The notes under the pieces are model-generated. The model did not search any database and had not been told where the DNA came from. It saw only the letters and a list, made by a program, of their open reading frames with translations. This document shows positions 46,729-55,503 of a DNA stretch of 64,000 nt, in pieces. Made by a program: the position numbers and the translations under genes. The stretch lies in the NCBI GenBank assembly GCA_021647465.1, contig JAKIUQ010000002.1, positions 62,001 to 126,000 on the forward strand, in the 5' to 3' direction. This DNA comes from Emcibacter sp. (GTDB taxonomy: Bacteria; Pseudomonadota; Alphaproteobacteria; Sphingomonadales; Emcibacteraceae). Within the stretch, counting starts at the first letter, position 1; every line of letters begins with the position of its first letter.

Positions 46729-48207
46729 TTAGCTGACCTTTATCATTTCAATTGTGCCATCGGGCAGAACTTCTGCTATTTCCCCTTCTGGCTCATCCAT
46801 AAAGGCGGCCACTATCATACATATAAGAATGGCACTACCCCCGATCACCATAAAAAATATTGACGGTGAAACAAAGGAAAAAACCATCAGGAAACAAACC
46901 CCGCCAATATTACCATAAGCCCCGACCATACCGGCTATCTGACCGGTCATTCTTCGTTTAATCAGCGGCACCGTTGCAAAAACGGCCCCCTCGCCGGCCT
47001 GAACAAAGAAAGCGCAACACATGCAGGCCAGAACCGCCAGCGGCAAAGGCCAGTCTGACGTGATTTGCGACAGGACGGCATAACCGACAGACAGACCAAT
47101 CAGCAAAATCATTAAAGATTTCTTGCGGCCAAATTTATCACTGAAGAAACCACCGCCAGGACGCGCCACCAAATTCATAAAGGCGAAACTGGCAGCGACC
47201 ATACCGGCCTGTACAGCTGATAAACTAAAAACATCCATAAAGTACAAGGGTAATATGGACACCACTGCAAGCTCTGAACCAAAAGTCACCATATAGGCCA
47301 GATTGAGGATGGCCACCTGCTTGAACTTGTAACGATGTAATTCATCTACGCCCGTTTTAAGAGCTTCTGCATTGACCTTGGAAATATGATACAGCTGATA
47401 GAGAAAGACAACAAAGAGAAAACCATATAGGGACATCTCCATCACTTGTCCGATGATGCCCAGATTTTGCGGCCCAAGTTTCCATGTCAAAAGAGCTAAA
47501 GCCAAAAACAGCGGTGCTTTCATAATGAAATAAAGCACCATATCTTGAGGTGTGCTGATTTCCATGGCACCGGCTTTTTTAGGCTTGAAGTATGTGGCCC
47601 CCTTAGGCGTATTACGGATATTGAAATAAAATATAAATGAATATATCAAAGAAAGCGCGCCCGTAGAGCCAACGGCATACCGCCATCCGTCCGCACCACC
47701 AAACATCAAAGCCACAGTGGGCAGCGTCAGGGCCGCCGCTGCAGAACCAAAATTACCCCAGCCGCCGTAAATACCCTCTGCAAGCCCAACCGTCTTAACC
47801 GGATACCATTCACTGATCAACCGGATACCGATGACGAAGCCAGCCCCAACAAAACCCGTCAGAAAACGGGCCACGGCCATCATTTCAAATGAATCGGCCA
47901 AGGCAAAAAAGAAACAAAGAAAACTGGAAATAAACAGCAGGGCCGAAAAGACCGCCCTTGGTCCAAATCTATCCACAAACATGCCGATAATGACCCGTGC
48001 CGGAATGGTCAGCGCCACATTCAATATCAGAATGGCGGTTACCTGTTGTTTATTTAACCCGAGGTCTTCACTGATCATGGCCATGAGCGGCGCATGATTA
48101 AACCAGACAACAAAACTGATAAAAAGGGCCATCCATGAAAGATGAAGGGTTTTGGTTTCTCCTTTAAGTGAAAATATTTCTATTTTCTGTGATGGCGATA
48201 TAGACAT
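46729..48207 (-). CDS. NarK/NasA-type nitrate/nitrite MFS transporter (492 aa)
   Basis: Twelve hydrophobic helices in the MFS layout. The nitrate-transporter signatures are present in both halves: GGWGNFGSAAAAL and GAYGNIGGVCFL. Conserved arginines are present (ARVIIGMFVDRFG, GIRLISEWYP), which bind the anion in this family. A cytoplasmic loop lies near residues 245-300. It heads the - strand operon with the kinase/phosphatase and faces the divergent nirB operon, so its role is nitrate or nitrite import for assimilation. A consensus sigma-54 promoter lies 70-85 bases upstream of the start. Confidence 0.93.
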   Translation of the reverse strand: MSISPSQKIEIFSLKGETKTLHLSWMALFISFVVWFNHAPLMAMISEDLGLNKQQVTAILILNVALTIPARVIIGMFVDRFGPRAVFSALLFISSFLCFFFALADSFEMMAVARFLTGFVGAGFVIGIRLISEWYPVKTVGLAEGIYGGWGNFGSAAAALTLPTVALMFGGADGWRYAVGSTGALSLIYSFIFYFNIRNTPKGATYFKPKKAGAMEISTPQDMVLYFIMKAPLFLALALLTWKLGPQNLGIIGQVMEMSLYGFLFVVFLYQLYHISKVNAEALKTGVDELHRYKFKQVAILNLAYMVTFGSELAVVSILPLYFMDVFSLSAVQAGMVAASFAFMNLVARPGGGFFSDKFGRKKSLMILLIGLSVGYAVLSQITSDWPLPLAVLACMCCAFFVQAGEGAVFATVPLIKRRMTGQIAGMVGAYGNIGGVCFLMVFSFVSPSIFFMVIGGSAILICMIVAAFMDEPEGEIAEVLPDGTIEMIKVS

Positions 48208-48276
48208 GCGTGTTCCTTAAAATACTCCTCAAATGACCCTTTACATTCGGTTCATTTTTCTTGTGCTGGATAACAG

Positions 48277-48292
48277 AGCAAGTAACGTGCCA
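48277..48292 (-). promoter_or_regulatory. Sigma-54 promoter for the nitrate transporter operon
   Basis: On the - strand the 16 bases read TGGCACGTTACTTGCT, matching the -24/-12 consensus (TGGCACG-N4-TTGCT) at every defined position. The GG and GC are separated by ten bases. Transcription would begin near 48265, leaving a leader of about 58 bases. This implies activation by an NtrC-type enhancer-binding protein, as is common for nitrogen assimilation. Confidence 0.88.
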
Positions 48293-48480
48293 TTTATAGT
48301 GCGGCGCAATAAAAATCTCGATCAAGAGGATTTCCTTATCTTTATATGGAGATATTCTCAAGAATGCGTCCTGCACATGCTCTATTAAGCCATAACAATC
48401 AGCCGATTTTTTAAGCTTACGCCCTTGATAGCCTATTTTTTAATCAATAAGTCGTTTTGCCTATTTATTAATCTTTTTTA

Positions 48481-48494
48481 TGTGCAGTTGCACA
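48481..48494. promoter_or_regulatory. Palindrome between the two sigma-54 promoters
   Basis: TGTGCA-GT-TGCACA has perfect six-base arms. It lies about 75 bases upstream of the nirB -24 element and about 190 bases from the transporter element, a suitable place for a shared activator. The arm order (GTGCA then TGCAC) is the reverse of the classical NtrC site (TGCAC then GTGCA), so I do not call it an NtrC site. Apart from the two sigma-54 elements and this palindrome I see nothing else in the 414-bp gap 48208-48621. Confidence 0.4.
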
Positions 48495-48568
48495 ATAATT
48501 AAAGAATAGGCAAATCTGAATGATCTGAAAAACAGGCTTTTTGTTGAAAAATAAAGGATTGACGGTTC

Positions 48569-48584
48569 TGGCATAAAGCTTGCT
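48569..48584 (+). promoter_or_regulatory. Sigma-54 promoter for the nirB-nirD-nasA operon
   Basis: TGGCATAAAGCTTGCT has GG (48570-48571) and GC (48582-48583) separated by exactly ten bases, as sigma-54 requires; one base departs from the consensus TGGCAC. Transcription would start near 48594, about 28 bases before the nirB ATG. That leaves no room for a NasT-type leader hairpin. A TTGACG at 48559 could be a vegetative -35, but the matching -10 is poor. Confidence 0.8.
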
Positions 48585-48621
48585 AGTAGTCAGGCGTAGC
48601 CCACTAGTAAAAGAGAGTAAT

Positions 48622-51057
48622 ATGAAAAAGAAACTCGTCATTATAGGTAACGGCATGGCCGGCATGAGAGCTTTGGAAGAGCTTCTGAAGATTGCCCCTG
48701 ACGAATATATCGTCACTGTTTTTGGGGCCGAACCCCATGTCAATTATAACAGAATCATGCTGTCGCCGGTTCTGGCCGGAGAGCAGAAATTTGACGACAT
48801 TATCATCAATGACCAAGCCTGGTATGAGAGCAATGACATCACCCTGTTTACAGGTGAAAAAACCGTTACCATCAACCGGCTCAACAAAACCGTCGTCAGC
48901 GATAATGACCGGATTATTCCCTATGACAGCCTGTGGATTGCAACAGGCTCTGATCCCTTTATCATACCGGTACCGGGAAAAGATTTAGATGGCGTTGTTA
49001 CTTTTCGAGATATTAAAGATGTCAACGAGATGATCCTGGCGTCAAAAACCTATCAAAATGCCGTCGTTATCGGCGGTGGTCTTTTGGGTTTGGAGGCTGC
49101 TTATGGCCTGAAACGAAACGGGATGAATGTTACGGTCATTCATCTGGCCGATACCCTGATGGAACGGCAGCTTGACGAGGCGGCGGGTTACCTGCTGAAA
49201 TCTGATCTTGAAAACCGTGATATTGCCATTCTGACAGACGCAAATACCAAAGAAATAATCGGCAAGGATCGTGTCGAGGCGGTAAAGCTTGCGGACGGTC
49301 GTGAAATTCCCGCCGACCTTGTGGTCATGGCGGTCGGCATTCGTCCCAGCACCACACTTGCCAAAGATGCGGGTATTGACTGCAATCGGGGGGTCATAGT
49401 CAATGATCACCTGCAGACATCTGACCCCAATATTTTCGCCATTGGTGAATGCGCCGAACACCGGGGCGAGGTTTACGGTCTGGTGTCCCCACTCTATGAA
49501 ATGGGCCGGGCGCTGGCAGGATTTATGGCGGGCTATAACAGCCGTTACAAAGGCTCTGTTACCAGTACAAAATTGAAAGTTACCGGGGTTGAGCTTTTCT
49601 CTGCCGGCGATTTCAGCGGCGGGGAAGGGACAGAAGACATCGTGCTTCGGGATGCCCGGCGGGGAATTTATAAACGTCTGGTGATCAAGGATGACCGCAT
49701 CATTGGAGCTGTCCTGTACGGCGATGTGGAAGATGGGCCGTGGTATTTCCAGCTTTTGAAAGACAAGGATAAAATTGATGACATCCGTGACCACCTGATA
49801 TTTGGCCAGTCGCTTTCCATGGGGAACACCGCCGTGGACCCCATGGCGGCCGTTACAGCATTGCCTCTTGAGGCAGAGATTTGCGGCTGTAACGGCATAT
49901 GTAAAGGCACAATCATTTCAACGATCACTGACAAGGGGCTAACCAGTCTGGATGAAGTCCGGGCCCATACCAAGGCATCTGCCAGTTGCGGATCCTGCAC
50001 TAATCTGGTGGAACAGGTCATGGCCCTGACCCTTGGTAATGACTATGAGGCTGAGGCGGCAACAGCCATGTGCGGCTGCACCGATCATACTCACGCTGAT
50101 GTGCGACATCTGATCCAGTTGAACAGCCTGAAAGAAATTCCGGCGGTCATGCAGGGCTTGCAATGGAAAACGCCCAACGGCTGCTCTAAATGCCGTCCGG
50201 CTCTGAACTATTATCTGATTGCCGCATGGCCCGGAGATTATAAGGATGATTACCAGTCCCGCTATATCAATGAGCGGGTTCATGCCAACATCCAGAAGGA
50301 TGGCACTTATAGTGTGATCCCGCGCATGTGGGGTGGCTTGACAACCCCCAACGAACTGCGCGCCATCGCCGATGTGGCCGATAAATTTGACATTCCCACG
50401 GTTAAGGTTACGGGAGGGCAGCGCATTGACCTACTGGGCATCGAAAAACAAGACCTGCCCGGTGTCTGGGCCGACCTTAATGCGGCGGGCATGGTTTCCG
50501 GTCATGCTTACGGTAAATCCCTGCGCACGGTGAAAACCTGTGTCGGGCAGGAATGGTGCCGATTTGGCACCCAGATGTCCATGAGCATGGGCGTTGCGTT
50601 GGAAAAAATGGCGTGGGGAAGCTGGACACCGCATAAGTTTAAAATGGCTGTCAGCGGCTGCCCTCGAAATTGCGCCGAGGCCACCATCAAGGATTTCGGC
50701 GTGGTCGCGGTTGACAGCGGATGGGAACTTCATGTGGGCGGTAATGGCGGCATGGTCGTCAGGGCCTGCGATTTGCTGTGCAAGGTTGAAACCGACGAAG
50801 AGGTTATGGAATATGCCGCCGCCTTCATGCAGCTTTACCGCGAAGAAGGTCATTATCTGGAACGCACCGCCCCTTGGGTGGAACGTGTGGGACTGGGCAG
50901 CATTAAAGACCGCATCGTTGACGATAAAAAGAACCGCAAAAAACTGGTTAAACGTTTCCATATATCGCAAAAAGGTAATCAGGACGACCCTTGGGCAGAT
51001 CGGGTGGAAAATAATGTTCACGCCCATGAATTTAAACCCCTCGCAGAGGTAGGATAA
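48622..51057 (+). CDS. nirB: Assimilatory nitrite reductase [NAD(P)H], large subunit
   Basis: About 811 residues. In order: an FAD-binding N terminus (VIIGNGMAGMRALEELL), an NAD(P)-binding site (VVIGGGLLGLEAAYGL), a BFD-like [2Fe-2S] region (CGCNGICKG ... ASCGSC), ferredoxin-like nitrite/sulfite reductase half-domains, and the siroheme/[4Fe-4S] cysteines TCVGQEWC and SGCPRNC. It reduces nitrite to ammonium with six electrons from NAD(P)H in the cytoplasm. I start at the ATG at 48622 with an AAGAGAG site; the longer frame from 48580 would run through the sigma-54 element. nirD follows one base later. Confidence 0.97.
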   Translation: MKKKLVIIGNGMAGMRALEELLKIAPDEYIVTVFGAEPHVNYNRIMLSPVLAGEQKFDDIIINDQAWYESNDITLFTGEKTVTINRLNKTVVSDNDRIIPYDSLWIATGSDPFIIPVPGKDLDGVVTFRDIKDVNEMILASKTYQNAVVIGGGLLGLEAAYGLKRNGMNVTVIHLADTLMERQLDEAAGYLLKSDLENRDIAILTDANTKEIIGKDRVEAVKLADGREIPADLVVMAVGIRPSTTLAKDAGIDCNRGVIVNDHLQTSDPNIFAIGECAEHRGEVYGLVSPLYEMGRALAGFMAGYNSRYKGSVTSTKLKVTGVELFSAGDFSGGEGTEDIVLRDARRGIYKRLVIKDDRIIGAVLYGDVEDGPWYFQLLKDKDKIDDIRDHLIFGQSLSMGNTAVDPMAAVTALPLEAEICGCNGICKGTIISTITDKGLTSLDEVRAHTKASASCGSCTNLVEQVMALTLGNDYEAEAATAMCGCTDHTHADVRHLIQLNSLKEIPAVMQGLQWKTPNGCSKCRPALNYYLIAAWPGDYKDDYQSRYINERVHANIQKDGTYSVIPRMWGGLTTPNELRAIADVADKFDIPTVKVTGGQRIDLLGIEKQDLPGVWADLNAAGMVSGHAYGKSLRTVKTCVGQEWCRFGTQMSMSMGVALEKMAWGSWTPHKFKMAVSGCPRNCAEATIKDFGVVAVDSGWELHVGGNGGMVVRACDLLCKVETDEEVMEYAAAFMQLYREEGHYLERTAPWVERVGLGSIKDRIVDDKKNRKKLVKRFHISQKGNQDDPWADRVENNVHAHEFKPLAEVG

Positions 51058-51058
51058 G

Positions 51059-51406
51059 ATGATGACACAGAACTGGATTGAAATCGGGCAATTGGAAGAT
51101 ATTCCCTATCTGGGCTCCCGCGTGGTTAAAACCGGCGGCACGGATATTGCCATTTTCAAAACCGCAACCGGGGCCATCTTTGCCCTCGAAGATAAATGCC
51201 CCCACAAGGGCGGCCCTCTGTCCCAAGGCATTGTCCATGGCAAAAGTGTCTCCTGCCCTCTGCATAACTGGAATATTTCGCTGGAAAATGGCGAAGTGCT
51301 TGGGCCTGACAGCGGCTGCAGCCATGTCATTCCGACCCAGATTATAGGGGACAAGGTATTTCTGGCGTTCCCCGTCCTCTCGAAAGCAACCGGAACCGAT
51401 GGCTGA
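51059..51406 (+). CDS. nirD: Assimilatory nitrite reductase small subunit, Rieske type (115 aa)
   Basis: A Rieske [2Fe-2S] domain with the two ligand loops CPHKGG and CPLHNW, 16 residues apart. Length and position directly after nirB are those of NirD, which supports electron transfer in the NirBD enzyme. Two adjacent ATG codons (51059 and 51062) are possible starts. The end overlaps the nasA start by 8 bases, so nirD and nasA are translationally coupled. Confidence 0.96.
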   Translation: MMTQNWIEIGQLEDIPYLGSRVVKTGGTDIAIFKTATGAIFALEDKCPHKGGPLSQGIVHGKSVSCPLHNWNISLENGEVLGPDSGCSHVIPTQIIGDKVFLAFPVLSKATGTDG

Positions 51407-54032
51407 AGAGATTAGAACCACCTGTGCTTACTGCGGCGTGGGGTGTGGCGTCATTGCCCGCACCGATGATGATGGCAACGTCACCATCACCGGTGATGCG
51501 GATCATCCGGCCAATTTTGGCAAGCTTTGTTCCAAAGGCAGTGCTTTGGCCGAAACGCTCGGGCTGGAAGATCGCTTATTATATCCCGAAGTCGGCGGCA
51601 CAAAAATCAACTGGGGCGATGCCCTGCAGGCAACCGCAGAAAGCCTGAACCATATCAGGGAACGTTATGGCCCGGATTCCATCGGCTTTTATGTCTCCGG
51701 CCAACTGCTGACCGAAGATTATTATGTGGCCAACAAACTCATGAAGGGGTTCATCGGTTCGGCCAATATCGACACCAATTCACGTCTTTGTATGTCCTCA
51801 AGTGTTGCAGGACATAAGCGGGCCTTTGGCAGTGATACAGTGCCCGGCAATTATGAAGACTGGGATCAGGCCGATCTGGTGGTTCTGGTCGGTTCCAATG
51901 CGGCATGGTGTCACCCTGTTCTCTTTCAACGGCTGATCACTGCACAGAATACTCGCGGTACTAAAATTGTGGTCATAGACCCCCGCCGCACCCCTACTTG
52001 CGATACCGCTGATCTGCATCTGGCCCTAAAGCCCGGAAGCGATGTCAGACTATTCAACGGTCTGCTCATCCACCTGTCAGACAACGGGAATACAGACACC
52101 GATTTCATCAATGACCATACCAATGGACTGGAAGATACCCTACAGCATGCCAGAGAGGATACGAAAGATTTAGCCGAAAAATGCGGTCTTTCCGAAGATG
52201 ATATTACCGCCTTTTTCGAGCTTTTCGCGGGCGCGGAGAAAGTCCTTACCGCCTATTCTCAGGGCGCAAACCAATCATCGCAGGGCACAGACAAGGTCAA
52301 TGCCATCATCAACTGCCATCTGCTTACCGGACGTATCGGAAAGCCGGGTATGGGGCCGTTTTCCCTCACCGGACAGCCCAACGCCATGGGGGGACGGGAG
52401 GTGGGCGGCTTAGCCAATACTCTCGCCGCCCATATGGAATTTGATGACAAATCACGCGATATTGTCAGTCGTTTCTGGAAAACCGAAACCCTCGCTTCTA
52501 AACCCGGCCTGAAAGCCGTGGACATGTTCCGTGCTGTCCATGAAGGACAGATAAAAGCCATCTGGATCATGGGGACAAATCCTGCGGTCAGTATGCCCGA
52601 TGCCAATTACATTCGGGAAGCCCTGAAAAAATGTGAACTGGTGATTGTGTCTGATGTCATGCAGAATACCGACACGATGAAATATGCCCATATCGCCCTT
52701 CCCGCACAGGCCTGGGGCGAAAAAGACGGCACGGTGACCAACAGCGAACGGCGTATATCGAGGCAACGCCGGTTCCTGCCACCCCCGGGCGCAGCACGGC
52801 CTGATTGGTGGATCATAAGCCAAGTCGCCAAATATATGGGGTTTGCAGAGAGCTTTGATTATAATTCCTCTGGCGATATTTTCCGTGAACATGCCGCCCT
52901 GTCCGCCTTCGAAAATGAGGGAGACCGCGATTTTGATATTTCCGGTCTTGGGTTCAATTTTGAGTATGACTTTTCACCGGTTCAATGGCCCGTGAATGGC
53001 CTGAACCCAAGGGGCAGAGAACGTTTCTTTGAGAGCGGACAATTTTTTACCGATGATAACCGCGCCCGTTTTGTCGCGGTTCGCCCCCAAGCGCCCGTTA
53101 ATGCGCCTGACAAATCATTCCCCTTGATCCTGAACAGCGGGCGCATACGCGACCATTGGCACAGCATGACACGGACGGCGAAATCACCCAGATTAAACAA
53201 CCATCGGGATGAGCCCGATATAACCATCCATCCGCAGGATGCCGATAAATATGAACTGGATCAAAAAGGTTTTGTTAAAATAACCAGCCGCTGGGGTAAT
53301 GCTCTTGTGCGCGTCCGCATTACCAAACAGCAGCAACCGGGCCATATATTCATGCCCATGCACTGGAATGATACCAATGCCGCCAATGCCGTTGTGGGAC
53401 GTCTTGTCAATCCTGCGGTCGACCCTCTCTCCGGTCAACCTGAACTGAAACATACGCCGGTTCAGATCAAAAAGTGGGCGCCCGAATGGCACGGTTTTCT
53501 GTTATCCCGGGAAAGAATAACCCCGGAAAGTTTAACATATTGGTGCCACAGTTATCAGAAAGGTTGCCATATTCTTGAATTCGCCGGCACGGGAGATATG
53601 ATGGAAAATGATTTTCTTTCCCCCTTCTTTGCGCAGGCGGGAAACCCTGATAGCCTTACCTTCAGCAATTCAGCATCCGGACAAATGCGTTTGGCCAGAA
53701 CCCGAAATGATAAGCTTGAAATCTGCCTGTTTGTAACCCGGAAAGGCGCATTGCCAGACAGAGGCTGGCTGCAATCCCAGTTTCAGAAGGCTTGTCTGGA
53801 TCACGGTATTTACAGCATATTACTGTCGGGTCAGCCTCTCGACCCAAGTAATGCGCCCGGGCCAATTATTTGTTCCTGCTTTGGAATCAGCCAAAAGGCC
53901 ATACTCAGCGCATTTGCCGGCAAGCGTGTCAAAACCGTGGATGATATCGGCGATCTGTTAAAAGCGGGCAGAAATTGCGGGTCATGCAGACCAGAAATAA
54001 AAGACCTTATCGCCAGTCTCCGTGCCAGCTGA
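51399..54032 (+). CDS. nasA: Assimilatory nitrate reductase catalytic subunit (877 aa)
   Basis: Molybdopterin enzyme of the NasA/NapA group. An N-terminal [4Fe-4S] site (CAYCGVGCGV ... LCSKG) precedes the Mo-bis-MGD body (NSRLCMSSSVAGHKRAFGSD with the candidate Mo-ligand Cys, LVVLVGSNAAWCHPV, MGTNPAVSMPDA) and the molydopterin-binding C-terminal domain (LNSGRIRDHWHSMTRT). A BFD-like [2Fe-2S] module sits at the end (CSCFGISQ ... NCGSCRPE), typical of NasA forms that accept electrons without a separate NasB. It reduces nitrate to nitrite for NirBD, in the cytoplasm. It is the last gene of the operon; the gene symbol nasC is used for the same enzyme in some species. Confidence 0.96.
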   Translation: MAEEIRTTCAYCGVGCGVIARTDDDGNVTITGDADHPANFGKLCSKGSALAETLGLEDRLLYPEVGGTKINWGDALQATAESLNHIRERYGPDSIGFYVSGQLLTEDYYVANKLMKGFIGSANIDTNSRLCMSSSVAGHKRAFGSDTVPGNYEDWDQADLVVLVGSNAAWCHPVLFQRLITAQNTRGTKIVVIDPRRTPTCDTADLHLALKPGSDVRLFNGLLIHLSDNGNTDTDFINDHTNGLEDTLQHAREDTKDLAEKCGLSEDDITAFFELFAGAEKVLTAYSQGANQSSQGTDKVNAIINCHLLTGRIGKPGMGPFSLTGQPNAMGGREVGGLANTLAAHMEFDDKSRDIVSRFWKTETLASKPGLKAVDMFRAVHEGQIKAIWIMGTNPAVSMPDANYIREALKKCELVIVSDVMQNTDTMKYAHIALPAQAWGEKDGTVTNSERRISRQRRFLPPPGAARPDWWIISQVAKYMGFAESFDYNSSGDIFREHAALSAFENEGDRDFDISGLGFNFEYDFSPVQWPVNGLNPRGRERFFESGQFFTDDNRARFVAVRPQAPVNAPDKSFPLILNSGRIRDHWHSMTRTAKSPRLNNHRDEPDITIHPQDADKYELDQKGFVKITSRWGNALVRVRITKQQQPGHIFMPMHWNDTNAANAVVGRLVNPAVDPLSGQPELKHTPVQIKKWAPEWHGFLLSRERITPESLTYWCHSYQKGCHILEFAGTGDMMENDFLSPFFAQAGNPDSLTFSNSASGQMRLARTRNDKLEICLFVTRKGALPDRGWLQSQFQKACLDHGIYSILLSGQPLDPSNAPGPIICSCFGISQKAILSAFAGKRVKTVDDIGDLLKAGRNCGSCRPEIKDLIASLRAS

Positions 54033-54120
54033 ACAATTGATAATAGACATGGAAAATACTTTCCCCCCTAAGAAAATACGGTCGGAATGCCGGTATATTG
54101 TTACATTGGTTTTTTTCTTC

Positions 54121-54240
54121 TTACTTTTTTCTGGTTTTGCTCTGATACAGGCGGTAACTATCGCTATTCATTTCCAGAATATTGACGTGATGGGTCAGGC
54201 GGTCGAGAAGAGAGCTGGCAATCTATGGGTCTCACCGACA
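54121..54240 (-). pseudogene. IS21-family IstB ATPase, C-terminal remnant
   Basis: On the - strand the frame ends in LLDRLTHHVNILEMNSDSYR and a short basic tail before a TAA at 54121-54123, which is the standard IstB C terminus. Upstream codons carry a TAG and a probable one-base insertion at DPxIASS, so only about 40 degenerate residues are left. The + strand open frame over this stretch is a shadow. Confidence 0.75.
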
Positions 54241-54336
54241 TCGATGCTTTTCTAATCAACTGCGCAGGGCGTTATGCGCGCTCCACTGTCAGTGATATCG
54301 CCTGCAGTCTTCCTAGGTGGGGCACTTTTGCATGAC

Positions 54337-54561
54337 AATTAACACCGCCGTAAAACCGCTGGACATATAACATTTATACCATGTGCGGATTGTGTCATCG
54401 TCGAGATAAAGAAACTCTGCAATCAAGGCACAGCTCTTGCCATCATCAAGCAGTAGAACAGCGTTAGCCCGGCGCGCAACGCCGTGAGGTTCAATCGACC
54501 GCCGGGTAATCTGCTCCAGCTCTTCTCGCTGATCTTCATTTAAAAAACCACCTCTAATCAT
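54337..54561 (-). pseudogene. IS630-family transposase, N-terminal remnant
   Basis: The - strand from an ATG at 54561 encodes an IS630 helix-turn-helix N terminus (FLNEDQREELEQI, EPHGVARRANAVLLLDDGKS, LYLDDDTIRTWY, GFTAVL). Similarity stops near 54337, where a GGTGGGGCACTTTTGC stretch that resembles an IS21 end begins. It complements the C-terminal remnant at 34864-35319 in strand and order. Confidence 0.82.
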
Positions 54562-54891
54562 GAAACACAGAAGAAATAATTTCTCGTATCACGTCAACAT
54601 GTTTCTCGGATTCTCAAGGATTCTGAGTATAGTTTCGGGTGATTTTTGACAATGCTTTATTAAAGGTAGCTAATTTCCTATGCCCCATAAGTCCTCATTT
54701 TGTTATGTTTATTTTATGGAAATAATATGTGTTTCGACTGATAGAACTCACATTTCAATTACAATGAGGTGTACCTCAATGTTTTTGCGGTAAAGAACAT
54801 GAAAAAATAGATAAGACGGATGCTTTTATTTTTCCATAGGTCGTCACTACTAACACTTGACTTTTGGCGATGATTTTGATTCTCTGATATT
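54562..54891. other. AT-rich gap with no gene (330 bp)
   Basis: I see no credible open frame, RNA gene or terminator here. The sequence is AT-rich and carries a short repeated GGATTCTCAAGGATTCTGAG stretch near 54608-54628. It probably holds the promoter of the lipoprotein gene at 54892; a TTGACT at 54857-54862 lacks a good -10 partner. Confidence 0.5.
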
Positions 54892-55500
54892 ATGAGAAAA
54901 ACAGGATTTATATTGGCGGCGGTGACGATCCTGCTTTCCGGCTGTTCCACGTCGCCGCCGCGTAATATTGATGATGGTTGTGCGATTTTCAAGGAAAAAA
55001 GCGGCTGGTATAAGGCCATGCTGCGGTCTCAGAAAAAATATGGCACGCCGATCCATGTGCAACTGGCGATCATTCATCAGGAATCCAGTTTCAAGCATAA
55101 TGCCAAGACCGAGCGCACGCATATATTCTGGGTGATCCCCTGGGGCCGAAAATCAACGGCTTATGGCTATGCGCAGGTTAAGGACGGCACATGGGACTGG
55201 TATAAACAGAAAACCGGCAATCGCGGTGCCGACAGGGATAACTTTGCCGATGCGACGGACTTTATCGGCTGGTATACGGATGTCAGCCAGAAAACCCTCG
55301 GCATTTCCAAATGGGATGCGGAAAATCAATATCTGGCCTATCATGAGGGCCACGGCGGCTTTAAACGTAAAAACTACCGCAAGAAACCCTGGTTGATGAA
55401 GGTGGCCAAAAAAGTTCAGCGCAACAGCCTGAAATATGCCGCCCAGTTGAAAAAATGCGAAAGCAGCCTTGATCGTGGTTTCTGGTTTTGGCCTTTCTAG
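54892..55500 (+). CDS. Lytic transglycosylase-like lipoprotein (202 aa)
   Basis: A lipoprotein signal peptide ends in the lipobox LLSGC near residue 18. The SLT-like catalytic domain follows: AIIHQESSFKHNA with the candidate catalytic Glu, then TAYGYAQVKDGTWDWY and ENQYLAYHEGHGGF, all in the order known for small SLT-type muramidases. It should cut peptidoglycan glycan strands from the outer-membrane inner face. The gene stands alone and converges with the oxygenase gene 3 bases later. Confidence 0.88.
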   Translation: MRKTGFILAAVTILLSGCSTSPPRNIDDGCAIFKEKSGWYKAMLRSQKKYGTPIHVQLAIIHQESSFKHNAKTERTHIFWVIPWGRKSTAYGYAQVKDGTWDWYKQKTGNRGADRDNFADATDFIGWYTDVSQKTLGISKWDAENQYLAYHEGHGGFKRKNYRKKPWLMKVAKKVQRNSLKYAAQLKKCESSLDRGFWFWPF

Positions 55501-55503
55501 ACC

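Noticed and set aside
48481..48494. NtrC binding site
   Set aside because: The palindrome has arm order GTGCA then TGCAC, the reverse of the known NtrC site, so I list it only as a palindrome.
54022..54255. 77-residue + strand frame with a hydrophobic stretch after nasA
   Set aside because: The opposite strand encodes the IstB C terminus over the same bases, so the hydrophobic segment is a shadow.
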